Positions 35,002-44,608 are shown, numbered from the stretch's first letter. The stretch: DNA of 50,897 bases from Arsenicicoccus bolidensis DSM 15745 (GCF_000426385.1 NZ_AUFG01000027.1:1-50897); one strand, 5' to 3'. Translations and numbers: made by a program. Notes: a model not told the origin generated them from the sequence alone.

Positions 35002-36062
35002 TGGCCGCCCGGGTCGGAGACCTCGTCGACGACGCCCAGGCGCAGGCGTGGGGTCTGATCCAGCCCTTCCCTGAAGACCACAACGCCCGCGGCGCCGCGG
35101 CCGAGGCGCAGGCCCACGCCCAGATCGCCGCGTGGCCCGGCCTGGCCAAGGCCTCCATCCTCGCGCTGCGGACCGTGCCGCTAGCCGAGCAGGACAAGCG
35201 CGGGCGCCTGGCCGTGCTCGAAGCACTGACCGGGATCGCTCGGCGCGAGGGCGCCGCCTCGCCCGCCGAGCCGGCTCACCCCCGACTGGACCGGATGACC
35301 CACATCCTGGGCGCCGTCGCCGACCTCCTGCACGGCGAGACCGAGCAGGTCAGCGACCGGGCCCACGACGCGGTCGCCCTGTTCGACCGCCTCTCGGCGG
35401 CCATCGAGACGGCCGCCACCAACACCATCGCGTACTGCGACGTCGCTCACGCCTACGCTGCGACGCCGGAAGCACCGGAGGCGCTGACCTACCTCGCCGC
35501 CACCCTGCGCGCGCGCAGGACCACCCCGCCGGCCGAGCGAGTGAGCAGCCTCGACGACGTCGCCCTCACCGGGCCCGGCGACACCGGCCTGGCAGCAGCC
35601 GTGGCGGCCTGGCAGCAGCAAGCACGGGCGACGCTCGTCCCCACCGAGGCAGCGCGGTCCAGCGACGCCGTAAGGCGGCTCGCCGGCGACCTGGCACTGC
35701 TCAGCCGGACCACTGCGACGACCCTGCAAGCCGGCGCGGCCGCGGGCGTCATCGACAAGGGCGCGGCCGAGGCGGCCGCACGCAGCCTCGCCCAGGCCGT
35801 CCAGGCCTGGGCGATCGCCGACACCAGCTGGCGACAGAACCCCCGCGCCGTCTCTGGCGCCGGGCCCTCCCCGGCTCAGGACGTGGCACACCGCGCCCTA
35901 CACGCGGCCGTCACCGTCGAGTTCCGCGCCGAGGGAGCCTGGCTCACCGTCGACGAGCTCGGCCAGCGACCAAACATCACGCGCATGGCCCAGGACGCGC
36001 GCCGTACCGCAAGATCCCTTGCACAGATCGGTGATCAGTACGCGCACACCGTCGCCACACTT
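35001..36062 (+). pseudogene. 5' part of large helical plasmid gene split by Tn3-family transposon
   Basis: 354 codons of native sequence end at CTT 36060-36062, directly before the GGGG transposon tip. The frame then reads a few residues of transposon ([18 protein letters not shown]) and stops at 36117-36119. The protein is Ala-rich and almost all helix (AAIETAATNTIAYCDVAHAY; RRLAGDLALLSRTTATTL), a type seen on actinobacterial plasmids. The missing part is at 42076-42384. The truncated product could still be made. Confidence 0.88.
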
Positions 36063-36206
36063 GGGGTGGCTTGTGAAAAAGTGAATTATCCGACGCTAAG
36101 GTTTCGCTGGGCGCCGTAGCGGCCTGTATTTGCCGGGTTTGATGTGGTTGGCGCGGGGCCAGGTGTAGTCGCCGGTGAGGTTGATGTGTTCCCATCCCAG
36201 GGGTGA
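36063..36206. repeat. left extended terminal inverted repeat of Tn3-family element
   Basis: 144 bp matching 41927-42070 in inverted orientation with about four mismatches. It covers the 38-bp tip and the last 37 codons of tnpA (the coding end is at 36096). Confidence 0.9.
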
Positions 36207-39062
36207 GAGGTACCGCAGTAGTTCAGGGTCTGTGGTGTTCTCGTCTTTGTTGAGGGTGGTGATGGTGCGGTCGAGGTAGACGGTGTTCCAGAGCACGATG
36301 GCGGCGGTGAGGAGGTTCAGCCCGCTGGCGCGGTAGCGCTGCTGCTCGAAGGACCGGTCGCGGATTTCGCCGAGCCGGTTGAAGAAGACGGCCCGGGCGA
36401 GGGTGTTCCGGGCTTCGCCTTTGTTCAGGCCGGCGGTGACTTTGCGGCGCAGGTTGGGGTCTTGGAGCCAGTCGAGCAGGAAGAGGGTCCGTTCCAGTCT
36501 GCCCAGTTCCCGCAGAGCGGTGGCGAGCCCGTTCTGGCGGGGGTAGGCGCCGAGTTTTCGCATCATCAGGGACGCGGTCACGGTGCCGGTTTTGATGGAC
36601 GCGGCGAGGCGGAGGATCTCGTCCCAGTGCGCGGTGATCGTTTTGGTGTTGAGGGTCCCGCCGATCAGCGGCGTCAACGTGGCGTGCCCCGGATCGTTGG
36701 TGGGTGTGTAGAGGCGGGTATCGCCGATGTTGCGGATTCGGGGTGCGAACCGGTATCCGAGCAGGTGCATGAGAGCGAAGAGGTGATCGGTGTATCCGGC
36801 CGTGTCGGTGTAGTGTTCCTGAATCGCGAGGTCGGACTCGTGGTAGAGCAGCCCGTCCAGGACGTAGGTTGCGTCGCGGTCTCCGACGTTGATGAGTTTG
36901 CTGTGGAAGGGCGAGTACTGGTCGGAGACGTGCGTGTAGATCAGTCGTCCGGGCTCGGCACCGTATTTGGGGTTCACGTGCCCGGTGGATTCGGCTTTGC
37001 TGCCGGCACGGAAGCGCTGCCCGTCCGAGGACGAGGTGGTGCCGTCGCCCCAGTGCGTGGCGAAGGGGTGGACGTGCTGGGTGTTCACCAGCTCCGACAG
37101 GGCGGCACTATATGTTTCGTCCCGAATGTATGAGGCTTGGTGGCGGTCCAGTTGGGCGTAGGTGACGCCGGTGCAGGACTCGGCCATCTTCGTCAGGCCC
37201 AGGTTGATTCCGTCGGCCAGGATGGCGGTGAGGAGAAGTTGTTTGTCCTTGGACGGCTGGCCGGATTTGAGGTTGGTGAAGTGGCGGGTGAATCCGGTCC
37301 AACTATCGACTTCCATCAGCAGATCGGTGATCCGGATGCGTGGGAACATGGCACTGGCCTGGTCGATCAGGGGCTGGGCGTGCGCGGGGACGATCGTTTC
37401 CAGCGGGGTGATTCTCACGCCCTTGCCGGTGATCAGCACCCCGGGTAGTTCATCGCGGGAGGCCAGCTTGTTGACTTCCTTCAGTCGTTCCTGAAGGAGG
37501 GCCAGCCGGTCCTGGAGGTATCGGGTGTTTCCGTCGGCCGTGACCAGAGGCAGTTTCCCGGTGGTTTTCATGCCGGTGTAGGCGGCGCCGGTGAGAAGGT
37601 AGTCATCGAAGTCGCGGAACTGGCGGGATCCGGTGACCCACATGTCTCCGGAGCGCAGCGCGTTCTTCAGTTCCGCGAGGGCACAGAACTCGTAGAAGCC
37701 CCGGTCCAGGCCGGTGTGGGTGAAGACCAGCGGTTTCCACCGGGGCCGGATGAACGAGGTGGGCGCATCGTCCGGGATTTTCCTGGCGCCGGTGCTGTTC
37801 AGGGTTCGGATGACGTTGATCGCGGCCAGCAGGTCGTGTGCTGCGGGCGCTGCGTGGAGGTCAAGGACGGCAAGAAACGCCGGGGTGTAGCGGCGCAGCG
37901 TGGTGAAGTGGGTGCTGACGAGAGCCAAGTGGTCTTCGAGGCCTGGCCGGGTGAGTTCCTTGGCGTGGGCGATGCTTGTTGCCAGGGATTCCCAGCCGAT
38001 GGCCGTTTCGATCGCGGCGAAGGGATCTTCGCCGTTTTCCTTGGCCTCAAAGAGGGCATCCCCGAGCTTCGAGTGCAGGCGCATCATGGCTGTGACGGTG
38101 GAACGGGATGCCAGGGTGGTCTGGTTGTGCTTGTTCTGCGCGGTTCGGATGAGCCGGCCGATGATCCGGTCGTGCAGCTCGATGATTTCGTCGGTGACGG
38201 TTGCCATGCTTTCGGTGGCCAGGGCGAAGAGGGTCGCGTATCGGCGTGCGGGTTCGAATTTGGACAGATCGGCCGCGGTCATGGAGGCACCTTCACGGGC
38301 AAGCTTGAGCAGCCTGTTCCGGTGCACCAGCCGGCTTGCCGCCCAGGGCAGGTCCAGCGCACGCCAGGTAGTGAGCCGGTCGATGTGCTCATTCATCGAC
38401 CGTGCGTTCGGTCGTAACGGCGCCTGGCGCAGCCAGCCGATTTCCGTTAGGGAACTGTCGGGGCGGCGGCGCAGCAGCCCGTCGAGCCGTTGCCGGTGGT
38501 CCACGGACAGTTGCTCACCCAAGGTGGCGTAGATTCGCCGATTCGCTCTGGTCAGCGCTTGTGCACAGGCCCTTTCAATAATCCCGATCCCGGGCAGCGC
38601 GATCTTCTGTGCCTGGAGGAAGTCCATGGCGCTCTTCACCAGGAGCAGGCCCTTGTCCGTGTGTGCGGCCACATCACTGACGTGCTCCACGAGCTGGCGG
38701 AAGTCCGCGATGCCGAACGCGGATATGCCCAGATACGCGCGGATCTCGCGTCCGTGTTCCTGCCGCGTTTCCTCACGTGTTCCGTACTCGTCCCACGCCT
38801 CAATGGAAACGGCCAGCCGGGAGGCCATCCATGAAATCAGCTCAGGAGCCACCTCAGTGTCCTCGGCCAGCGCGATTCCCGGGTGGCGCAGCAGGCACAG
38901 CTGGATGGCAAAGCCCAACCTGTTCGCGTCCCCGCGGCGTTGCCGGATCAGCGACATGTCCCCATCGCTGGGTGTGTAGTGGGCTTCAAGGTCCTCCGTC
39001 CCGGTGGGCAGTGCCAGGATCTGGCCGCGCTCGGCCACCGTGAGCAGGGAACGCAAGGCCAC
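36096..39062 (-). CDS. tnpA: Tn3-family transposase TnpA
   Basis: 988 residues, normal for the family. The N-terminal DUF4158-type region ([40 protein letters not shown]) binds the inverted ends; the C-terminal half holds the DDE domain ([19 protein letters not shown] with the first Asp; [20 protein letters not shown] with the second; [20 protein letters not shown] with the Glu). Ends exactly as the right-end duplicate predicts. No frameshift seen. It catalyses replicative transposition to a cointegrate. Confidence 0.96.
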   Translation of the reverse strand: MALRSLLTVAERGQILALPTGTEDLEAHYTPSDGDMSLIRQRRGDANRLGFAIQLCLLRHPGIALAEDTEVAPELISWMASRLAVSIEAWDEYGTREETRQEHGREIRAYLGISAFGIADFRQLVEHVSDVAAHTDKGLLLVKSAMDFLQAQKIALPGIGIIERACAQALTRANRRIYATLGEQLSVDHRQRLDGLLRRRPDSSLTEIGWLRQAPLRPNARSMNEHIDRLTTWRALDLPWAASRLVHRNRLLKLAREGASMTAADLSKFEPARRYATLFALATESMATVTDEIIELHDRIIGRLIRTAQNKHNQTTLASRSTVTAMMRLHSKLGDALFEAKENGEDPFAAIETAIGWESLATSIAHAKELTRPGLEDHLALVSTHFTTLRRYTPAFLAVLDLHAAPAAHDLLAAINVIRTLNSTGARKIPDDAPTSFIRPRWKPLVFTHTGLDRGFYEFCALAELKNALRSGDMWVTGSRQFRDFDDYLLTGAAYTGMKTTGKLPLVTADGNTRYLQDRLALLQERLKEVNKLASRDELPGVLITGKGVRITPLETIVPAHAQPLIDQASAMFPRIRITDLLMEVDSWTGFTRHFTNLKSGQPSKDKQLLLTAILADGINLGLTKMAESCTGVTYAQLDRHQASYIRDETYSAALSELVNTQHVHPFATHWGDGTTSSSDGQRFRAGSKAESTGHVNPKYGAEPGRLIYTHVSDQYSPFHSKLINVGDRDATYVLDGLLYHESDLAIQEHYTDTAGYTDHLFALMHLLGYRFAPRIRNIGDTRLYTPTNDPGHATLTPLIGGTLNTKTITAHWDEILRLAASIKTGTVTASLMMRKLGAYPRQNGLATALRELGRLERTLFLLDWLQDPNLRRKVTAGLNKGEARNTLARAVFFNRLGEIRDRSFEQQRYRASGLNLLTAAIVLWNTVYLDRTITTLNKDENTTDPELLRYLSPLGWEHINLTGDYTWPRANHIKPGKYRPLRRPAKP

Positions 39063-39149
39063 CTCAGATTTCCTGTGCCGCTACGTTGCCGCCCCACGGG
39101 GACACCATCTCTACCTGCAGCGGATTTACCTGCAGCGCACGGGCACCGC

Positions 39150-39728
39150 TCATGGTTTCGCCAGATGCCGGTAGATGGTGGGCCGGGTGACGCCGAATTC
39201 CTGGGCAATGTGCTCTACCGTGTGGGTCCGTTTCCCATCGGGGCCCTTCTCGTCATACATTTCGCGGGCCAGCCTGACTTGGCGCGGGCCGAGTTTTGGT
39301 TTCTGCCCGCCGGTCCGGCCCCGCGCACGGGCCGCGGCCAGCCCGTCACGGGTCCGTTCGGACATCAGAGCGTGTTCGAACTCGGCGATCGAGCCCAGGA
39401 TCTGGAAGAACATCCGACCGATCGCTGTGGAGGTATCGATGCCCTGGTCCAGGACGACCAAATCCACACCGCGTTCCTGCAGCGTCTTGGACAACTCGAT
39501 GAGGTTCTCCAGCGACCGGCCGAGCCGGTCGAGCTTGGTGACGACAAGCTGATCCCCTGCCCTGTTGGCCGAGAGCAGGGCCTTGTCCAGTTCGGGCCTG
39601 CGTGCCAGTTTCCCTGAGGCCATGTCGAGGAAGATCTGCTCGCAGCCGGCCGCAGTCAGGGCGTCGTGCTGGGCTTCGGGGTGCTGATCGCGGGTGGAGA
39701 CCCGTCCGTATCCGACTCGCATCACCAA
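39150..39728 (-). CDS. tnpR: serine resolvase TnpR of the Tn3-family element
   Basis: 192 residues. Nucleophile Ser is in VGYGRVST (S9 from ATG 39722), with [15 protein letters not shown], the helix [17 protein letters not shown] and a C-terminal HTH ([12 protein letters not shown]). It resolves cointegrates at the res site directly upstream. GTG/ATG starts at 39728 and 39722 are equivalent. Same polarity as tnpA, 87 bases apart. Clearly different from the tni-module resolvase at 12475. Confidence 0.95.
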   Translation of the reverse strand: MVMRVGYGRVSTRDQHPEAQHDALTAAGCEQIFLDMASGKLARRPELDKALLSANRAGDQLVVTKLDRLGRSLENLIELSKTLQERGVDLVVLDQGIDTSTAIGRMFFQILGSIAEFEHALMSERTRDGLAAARARGRTGGQKPKLGPRQVRLAREMYDEKGPDGKRTHTVEHIAQEFGVTRPTIYRHLAKP

Positions 39729-39845
39729 AACGTATCACCAAGGCGGGTTCCCGTTACATTGGCGCGTACACGGGAACCGTTACATATAAGACCCCGGATT
39801 TTCGCGCAGCCTCGAACGTCAGTGGGAGTGTCTCGCAAACGATCG
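39729..39845. promoter_or_regulatory. res site and promoters between tnpR and lysR-type gene
   Basis: GGTTCCCGT (39746-39754) and ACGGGAACC (39770-39778) form a 9-bp dyad with a 15-bp spacer, and CCGTTACAT occurs directly repeated at 39752 and 39777. Such a cluster beside tnpR is the expected res. The region also must drive tnpR. Confidence 0.65.
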
Positions 39846-40751
39846 TTACCGGTCAGTTCGGGCGATGACATCCAGGAAGTCCCGTACATGAGGCGGCGGA
39901 GCCGTCCCCGCCCAGATGGCGGTGAGCGGGCGGGTGATCTGGAGATTGTTGATCCGAACTCGGACGAGTCGGCCGGCACGGGTGTCCTCGGACACTGCGA
40001 GGGAGCTCAGCGCGCCGGGGGCGATGCCGGCCATAATCGCGCTGCGAACGCCGAGCGTGGTCGTCAGCACGGCTGCGGGCTCGGCTGCGAGTGGAAAGCC
40101 CGCCACGGCGAGGGCGTTCTCGAGCGCTCGTCGGGTGCCGCTGCCGGTCTCGCGGAGCACCAACCCAGTGGCCGCCAGTTCACGAACGGACACCTGGCGG
40201 GTCTTCGCCCACCGGTGACCGTGCTGCACAACGACTTCGATGGTGTCGTAAGCAACAGTGACTGACCGGAGGCCGGCGGGAACGACAGGGGTCTCGATGA
40301 GCCCGAGGTCTGCGGTTCCCTCGCGTATGGCCTCGACGACCGTGCTGCTGTTGGCGGCTGTGAGCTGAACGACCGGGCCGTCATCGCCGTGAGAGATGCG
40401 CCACCGGGCGATCCATTCCGGTAGGAGGTGTTCTGCGATCGTGAGGCTCGCGGCGATGCGCATCATCTTCCCGCGATCCGTGCGGAGCGAATCGACAGCA
40501 TCCGAGAACTCATCGGCCGCCGTCAGCAGCGTTGTTCCCCAGCCGACAATCAGCTCGCCCGCCGGAGTCAATCGCGAACCCCGTGCAGAACGCACCAGGA
40601 GTCGCACGCGCAAATCTTTTTCCAGTTTCCGGATGCGCAGAGACACCGCCTGCTGACTCACGCCCAACTGCGTGCTTGCCGCCGACATGCTGCTTTCCTT
40701 CACGACGAGCGCCAAGGCTCGCAGTGCCTCCAAGTCCGGCCCGTTGCGCAT
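39846..40751 (-). CDS. LysR-type regulator of the YeiH exporter
   Basis: 301 residues from ATG 40751, chosen because GGGAGG lies six bases upstream; an in-frame ATG at 40775 has none and overlaps the operator-like motif. N-terminal HTH (MSAASTQLGVSQQAVSLRIR) followed by the effector domain (IAASLTIAEHLLPEWIARWR; TADLGLIETPVV). Closest in style to CysB/YeiE-like regulators that neighbour yeiH. Divergent from the exporter, so it probably controls it from the shared 87-bp gap. Confidence 0.9.
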   Translation of the reverse strand: MRNGPDLEALRALALVVKESSMSAASTQLGVSQQAVSLRIRKLEKDLRVRLLVRSARGSRLTPAGELIVGWGTTLLTAADEFSDAVDSLRTDRGKMMRIAASLTIAEHLLPEWIARWRISHGDDGPVVQLTAANSSTVVEAIREGTADLGLIETPVVPAGLRSVTVAYDTIEVVVQHGHRWAKTRQVSVRELAATGLVLRETGSGTRRALENALAVAGFPLAAEPAAVLTTTLGVRSAIMAGIAPGALSSLAVSEDTRAGRLVRVRINNLQITRPLTAIWAGTAPPPHVRDFLDVIARTDR

Positions 40752-40838
40752 CTTCCGCCTCCCAAGCACAAGCATAACTTGTATGGCGGACGGTATCTGC
40801 CTCTACTCGCACGAGCGGTCCGAGGAAATGATGGATGC
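40752..40838. promoter_or_regulatory. divergent LysR/yeiH control region
   Basis: The 87-bp gap has ATAACTTGTAT (40774-40784), a short AT-rich dyad of the T-N-A kind bound by LysR proteins, in otherwise GC-rich DNA. It also has GAGGAAATGATGG shortly before the yeiH start. Confidence 0.55.
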
Positions 40839-41900
40839 ATGACCCATGCCCAGGACGTTGCGACCGCCCGACCGGAACACACGCTGCTTGCCCGAGTCCG
40901 CGCGCTGCTGCCCGGGCTTGTCCTCTGCCTCGCCGCGGCCGGAGCATCGTACGGGGTCAGCCTGCTGCTGCCGGGAGTCAGCCCGCTCATTATCGCGATC
41001 GTGCTTGGCGTACTCCTGGCCAACGTCGTCCGGCTGCCAGCGGCAGCCTCCGACGGCATAGACTTCTCCGCGAAAAAGCTCCTGCGCGCCGGCATCGTCT
41101 TCCTCGGACTCCAACTGGTACTGACAGACATCCTCGAACTCGGAGCCCCGATGCTGGTCGTCATCGTGTGCATTGTCGCCGGCGGACTGTTCGGCACCGT
41201 TCTCCTGGGGAAGCTGCTACGGGTTCCATCCGGGCTCTCGCTGCTAATCGCCTGCGGATTCTCCATCTGCGGCGCGGCAGCCGTGGCGGGCGCGGCAGGG
41301 GTCACCGATCCGGACGACGAGGCCGAGGAAGACACCATCACCGCGGTCGCCCTCGTGGTGATCTTCGGAACGCTGATGATTCCCCTCGTCCCACTGATCA
41401 CGGACCTGCTTGGCCTGGGCTCCGAGACGGCCGGGATGTGGGCAGGGGGTTCCATCCATGAAATCGCGCAAGTCGTCGCCGCTGGAGGCATCATCGGTGG
41501 CGGAGCGCTCACGGTCGCGGTCATCGTCAAACTCGCCCGAGTGCTGCTGCTCGCCCCTGTCGTGGCCATCCTTAGCATCCGGCAGCGCCGTCTCAGCCGT
41601 ACGGCAGGCGAACCCGGTCAACAGATGTCGCATTCGAAGCTGCCGCCCGTCGTCCCGCTGTTCATCATCGGGTTCATCGCGATGGTGTTCGTGCGTTCCT
41701 TCATCCCTCTGCCGGGCACCGTGCTGATGGCCGGTGGGCTGCTGCAGACAGGACTGCTGGCTGCAGCGATGTTCGGACTCGGCTGCGGCGTCAAGGTTCG
41801 GAACCTCGTCAAGGTGGGCCTCAAGCCCTTCGCCCTAGCCGCACTCTCCACCGTTCTCGTCGCAACGATCGCCTACTGCGGAGTCACCTTCGCAGGCTGA
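40839..41900 (+). CDS. YeiH-family putative sulfate/anion exporter
   Basis: 353 residues, about ten membrane helices; the UPF0324/YeiH signature is clear: [89 protein letters not shown] and a C-terminal [19 protein letters not shown]. Family members are predicted to export sulfate-like anions or sulfite; transport is not proven here. ATG 40839 is preferred over upstream open sequence, which is the lysR shadow. It is the only non-transposition cargo besides its regulator. Confidence 0.93.
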   Translation: MTHAQDVATARPEHTLLARVRALLPGLVLCLAAAGASYGVSLLLPGVSPLIIAIVLGVLLANVVRLPAAASDGIDFSAKKLLRAGIVFLGLQLVLTDILELGAPMLVVIVCIVAGGLFGTVLLGKLLRVPSGLSLLIACGFSICGAAAVAGAAGVTDPDDEAEEDTITAVALVVIFGTLMIPLVPLITDLLGLGSETAGMWAGGSIHEIAQVVAAGGIIGGGALTVAVIVKLARVLLLAPVVAILSIRQRRLSRTAGEPGQQMSHSKLPPVVPLFIIGFIAMVFVRSFIPLPGTVLMAGGLLQTGLLAAAMFGLGCGVKVRNLVKVGLKPFALAALSTVLVATIAYCGVTFAG

Positions 41901-41926
41901 ACATGGCCAGCACCAGGGCGTCATTA

Positions 41927-42070
41927 TCACCCCTGGGATGGGAACACATCAACCTCACCGGTGACTACACCTGGCCCCGCGCCAACCACATCAAACCCGG
42001 CAAATACAGGCCGCTACGGCGCCAGGCAAAACCTTAGCGTCGGATAATTCACTTTTTCACAAGCCACCCC
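41927..42070. repeat. right extended terminal inverted repeat containing duplicated tnpA 3' end
   Basis: Plus-strand reading gives [20 protein letters not shown], then [16 protein letters not shown] and TAG: the TnpA C-terminus with P changed to Q. Sequence identity to the left end starts abruptly at 41927. The right end of the element was therefore replaced by a copy of its left end. Confidence 0.9.
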
Positions 42071-42075
42071 CACTT

Positions 42076-42384
42076 GTGCGCTCCGAAGTCCTTCTCACCC
42101 CCGCGCGGGGCCTCGCCAGCGAGCTCGAGCAAACACCGGCCCCACTTTTGCGCGCCATCAGCCAGGGACGCTGGGTCCCCCTACCAGCCAACGCGCCCGG
42201 CGCCCATCGACTCGTCTCGACTGCGGCCGACGCCGGCCGAGCGAGTGCTGCGGCAGCCAGACTGGCTGACGTGGCCGTCCGACCTCCTCACACCGCCGTG
42301 GGCGTGACGCACGAACACGCACGCGGCACGTCGAGGCACCCCGGCCGCCCGGGCCATGATCGTCGCGTAGGCCACGAACGGTGA
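42076..42384 (+). pseudogene. 3' part of the split helical gene
   Basis: GTG 42076 follows the second CACTT copy. Removing 36063-42075 joins ...VATL to VRSEVLLTPARGLASE in frame and yields one intact 456-residue frame ending at TGA 42382-42384. The segment RAISQGRWVPLPANAPGAHR is the usual C-terminal style of this helical family. A 9-bp hairpin follows at once. Confidence 0.85.
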
Positions 42385-42388
42385 ATGC

Positions 42389-42412
42389 GCCCGCGTGCAC
42401 GCTCACGCGGGC
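42389..42412 (+). terminator. hairpin after the split helical gene
   Basis: GCCCGCGTG, six-base loop, CACGCGGGC: a perfect 9-bp stem five bases after the stop at 42384. No T-run. Confidence 0.6.
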
Positions 42413-42515
42413 AGTCACGGGGGGAGGGGGGGCGACCGGATCTGACAGTCCCGCGGGATGTGCCAAAAGCAGCCCCGTAGCCCTCGACTCATCGAATCGG
42501 CTCACCTCACGCCCT

Positions 42516-42710
42516 CCCCCTGACGTCCCACTCTGCGGCCACGGGCCCCCACGTCAAGCGGCTCCGCCGCCGGCTCCTCCAAGGACTTTCGGCACGCGCT
42601 CCGGTCGTACCTCCCTGCGCTTATTTCGCACCGAAACTCCTCTCCCCCACCGCCCTTCGGGTTGACGTGGGGACCCTTGTGCGGCCGCGACGGGGACAAA
42701 CGTCAGGGGG
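42516..42710. other. nested dyad in gene-free region, candidate origin or cruciform
   Basis: Outer arms CCCCCTGACGT (42516-42526) and ACGTCAGGGGG (42700-42710) enclose inner arms CCCCACGTCAA (42547-42557) and TTGACGTGGGG (42662-42672). Both pairs are perfect 11-mers and all four share ACGT. The centre has the only AT-richer tract (CTTATTTCGCACCGAAAC). No gene is seen from 42413 to 42808. Symmetry, place next to ssb/par genes and lack of coding suggest oriV or a protein-binding site; this is inference. Confidence 0.45.
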
Positions 42711-42820
42711 CGGGACGAAACAGTGGTCAGCGGCCAAGGCCCAGAACACAGGGACAGTTAGTCCCTTCGACCTAGGGTGACTAAACAGACTATTCAGACT
42801 GTCCAGCAATGGGAGACATC

Positions 42821-43317
42821 ATGACCACCACAACCCGAACCCACGGCCGCTGCGCCGTCGACGAGTGCACGAACCCGAGGTCGAGGTCGCCGACGGCGCG
42901 GGATCCCGTCCTGGCAAGGCGCTCGCCAAGCCCCCGGTCCGCAAGTACGCCAAGGACAAGGGCGTGGACCTCACGGCCGTCACGGGCACGGGTGACGGCG
43001 GCGTGGTCACGCGCGCCGACGTCGACGCCTACCTCGCGGGAAGCCACCGGGCCCTGATCAGGGCAGACGCCGGACGCTGGCACCTTGTGCACGGACAGAT
43101 CTACTCCCAGGAGCGCCAAACGTTCGTCGTCGCCTCTTGGGCCGAGGCCTGCAACGAGCACCGCGACACCGTCGCCGCTGCGGTGTGCGCCGACGTCGAC
43201 GACTGGCGCGACCGCTGGGAGGTCCAGATAGCGACCTATGACTACGCCTCCCCCGAGGCCGGCGGGACCACCCGGACCGCCCACGGAGCCGGCACCTTCC
43301 AAGACCGGCTGTTCTGA
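42821..43317 (+). CDS. protein with E3-binding (peripheral-subunit-binding) domain; start unclear
   Basis: The main frame runs from GTG 42865 to 43317 (150 residues). Residues 22-57 (KPPVRKYAKDKGVDL, then GTGDGGVVTRADVDAYL) match the small E3-binding fold known from 2-oxoacid dehydrogenases and reused in Lsr2-like actinobacterial proteins. The rest has an HLVHGQIYSQERQTFVVASW segment. In another frame ATG 42821 has GGGAG five bases upstream and begins TTTTRTHGRCAVDECTNP, which would meet the main frame after one shift; the true start may be there. A DNA- or protein-docking role is inferred. Confidence 0.6.
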
Positions 43318-43362
43318 CGCGCACCCGACAGGCCACACCGCATCGAAAAGGAGGCCACGACC

Positions 43363-43645
43363 GTGATGCAGCACGAGCAGCAGCGGGAGGCCGCCGCAAG
43401 GCGGAACCGGACCGACGCTGCCGACGAGCTCGAGCAGGCCCTGCGGCAGGAGCGCGATCTCGGCCTGGACGTCAACGGCATCCATGACGCGGCCCGAGCC
43501 GCCCCCCCCCTCAGCAGTCCTCGCGCGGCTAGACCGCATGGACCAACTACACACCATTGACATGGTCGCGGCGCTTGCCCAATCGCCGGAGGCCAAGCCA
43601 CCGGCCATACCGACCGTAGCCGGCTGGGGAAAGACGGGCTGGTGA
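43363..43645 (+). pseudogene. small gene with a C9 tract frameshift
   Basis: AAGGAGG precedes ATG 43363 and the frame encodes a charged helix (AADELEQALRQERDLGLDVN). At C9 (43502-43510) it passes into a poor frame; one base over, reading continues SAVLARLDRMDQLHTIDMVA, then ALAQSPEAKPPAIPTVAGWG and TGA 43643-43645. The joined product is about 93 residues. The C-run could be a phase-variable switch, a mutation or a sequencing slip. The 3' end lies inside the long inverted repeat. Confidence 0.6.
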
Positions 43646-43777
43646 GGACGGGGGGTGGAGTGCCCTCCCGCGCGGGCGTCAAGCCCCCCAGGCGTCACCA
43701 GCGAACCGGGAGACCCCCCGAAAAGGGCTGCGGGCGGGGGCGCCCGTAGCCGGTCCGGTCACGCGTCGCGACTACTC
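43601..43777. repeat. left arm of long imperfect inverted repeat around the maintenance module
   Basis: About 175 bp pairing with 47117-47283 in inverted orientation. The best-kept core is GTAGCCGGCTG, then AAAGACGGGCTGGTGAGG and ACGGGGG-TGGAG, nearly identical; the outer end TCGCGACTACT is also shared. Gaps and mismatches are scattered elsewhere. Confidence 0.8.
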
Positions 43778-43804
43778 ACCAACTCACACGATCGACGAAA
43801 AGAA

Positions 43805-43873
43805 CCATCTAGACATGCTAGACCATTTTGACTAACTAGACATACTAGCAGTATCAACACGACAGACTACTCG
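43805..43873 (+). promoter_or_regulatory. CTAGAC-repeat promoter cassette, copy 1
   Basis: CTAGAC at 43809, 43818 and 43836. TTGACTAACTAGACATACT is followed by ATCAACACGACAGAC. The TTGACT could be a -35 box with TATCAA as -10 about 18 bases on. An almost identical cassette is in front of ssb (44616-44690). It serves the small gene at 43905. Confidence 0.65.
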
Positions 43874-43904
43874 GGCTAACCACCCGACCAGTGGAGGGAG
43901 CGCC

Positions 43905-44126
43905 ATGTGCAGGATTCAGGACTCGATGGGGCAGGCCGAGCGGGAGTTGCATGCCGCTCAGGAACTTGTGCGCGGCGGAGACACGCTGCGGGGCCACGAC
44001 GCCCTCGTGCGAGCCGCGGAGGCCGCGACGGACGCCGCGCAGTTGCTGGGGGAGAAGGTGCTACGCGGGGGGCCGGGCTTCGAGCACCGCACCGGCTCGA
44101 GCCGGCCGCCGAGGCGGCTCGCCTGA
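43905..44126 (+). CDS. small helical protein, module gene 1
   Basis: 73 residues. GGAGGGAG before ATG 43905 is a good ribosome site. Helical plan (DSMGQAERELHAAQELVRGG; HDALVRAAEAATDAAQLLGE) with a basic tail (SSRPPRRLA). Not recognised. It is followed by a strong hairpin, so it is probably a separate short transcript from the CTAGAC cassette upstream. Confidence 0.6.
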   Translation: MCRIQDSMGQAERELHAAQELVRGGDTLRGHDALVRAAEAATDAAQLLGEKVLRGGPGFEHRTGSSRPPRRLA

Positions 44127-44134
44127 CACACGCC

Positions 44135-44171
44135 ACCGCCCCTCGGCGCACGGGCTGCGCCGAGGGGCGGT
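44135..44171 (+). terminator. strong hairpin after module gene 1
   Basis: ACCGCCCCTCGGCGCA, five-base loop, TGCGCCGAGGGGCGGT: a perfect 16-bp stem beginning nine bases past the stop at 44126. No T-run, which is common in high-GC actinobacteria. Confidence 0.8.
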
Positions 44172-44251
44172 GATCAACACGACGACCGGTAACCAGCCGG
44201 ATCCGCCACCACAAGGATATCGATGCCGAGAGTATCGAGGGGGAACGAGCC

Positions 44252-44608
44252 ATGACCATGACGACTGAGGATGCGCTGACGCTGGCGCTCCTGGCCCTCG
44301 ATGCGTGCGTGCGCCCGGAGGCCGCCGACCAGGTGCCCGCGAGGATGAAGCCGCGACAGGCCAGTGAGGCGATGTACCGGCTGAGCGAAGCCCGGCGCAC
44401 CCTGCGGCGGTCCCACCCGCCCCGATGCGCGTCCTGCGGGGACCCGTTAGCTGCCGTCCACGGCCCGGCCTACTGCGCAGACGAGCTCGAGGGATCGCTG
44501 CACCGGATCGCGGACCTGGCCACCTGCTCAGACTGCCCGGGCGTACTCTCCCGCGGAGCGATCGCCCTCGCGCGCTCCCGAGGATGGACCTACGCCGCAG
44601 CGGAGTGA
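44252..44608 (+). CDS. small zinc-ribbon-like protein, module gene 2
   Basis: 118 residues. Helical N-terminal half, then RCASCGDP, a middle AYCADELEG and CSDCPGV: two CxxC pairs that could hold zinc. No family recognised. It has GAGGGGG before ATG 44252. It lies between the hairpin and the ssb cassette. A nucleic-acid-binding accessory role would fit the neighbours but is not shown. Confidence 0.6.
   Translation: MTMTTEDALTLALLALDACVRPEAADQVPARMKPRQASEAMYRLSEARRTLRRSHPPRCASCGDPLAAVHGPAYCADELEGSLHRIADLATCSDCPGVLSRGAIALARSRGWTYAAAE

Larger units (their letters stand above)
36063..42070. mobile_element. Tn3-family transposon carrying a LysR/YeiH cargo
   Basis: 6,008 bp bounded by GGGGTGGCTTGTGAAAAAG ... 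CTAAG inverted ends (38-bp core) with a perfect 5-bp target duplication CACTT (36058-36062 and 42071-42075), the exact Tn3 hallmark. Order: tnpA (minus), tnpR (minus), res, lysR-type gene (minus), yeiH (plus), then a repeat of the tnpA 3' end. Target gene reconstructs perfectly on excision, so the insertion is recent and unrearranged. Confidence 0.95.

Noticed and set aside
37716..38417. Plus-strand frame under tnpA (233 residues)
   Set aside because: Antisense to an uninterrupted transposase of full length.
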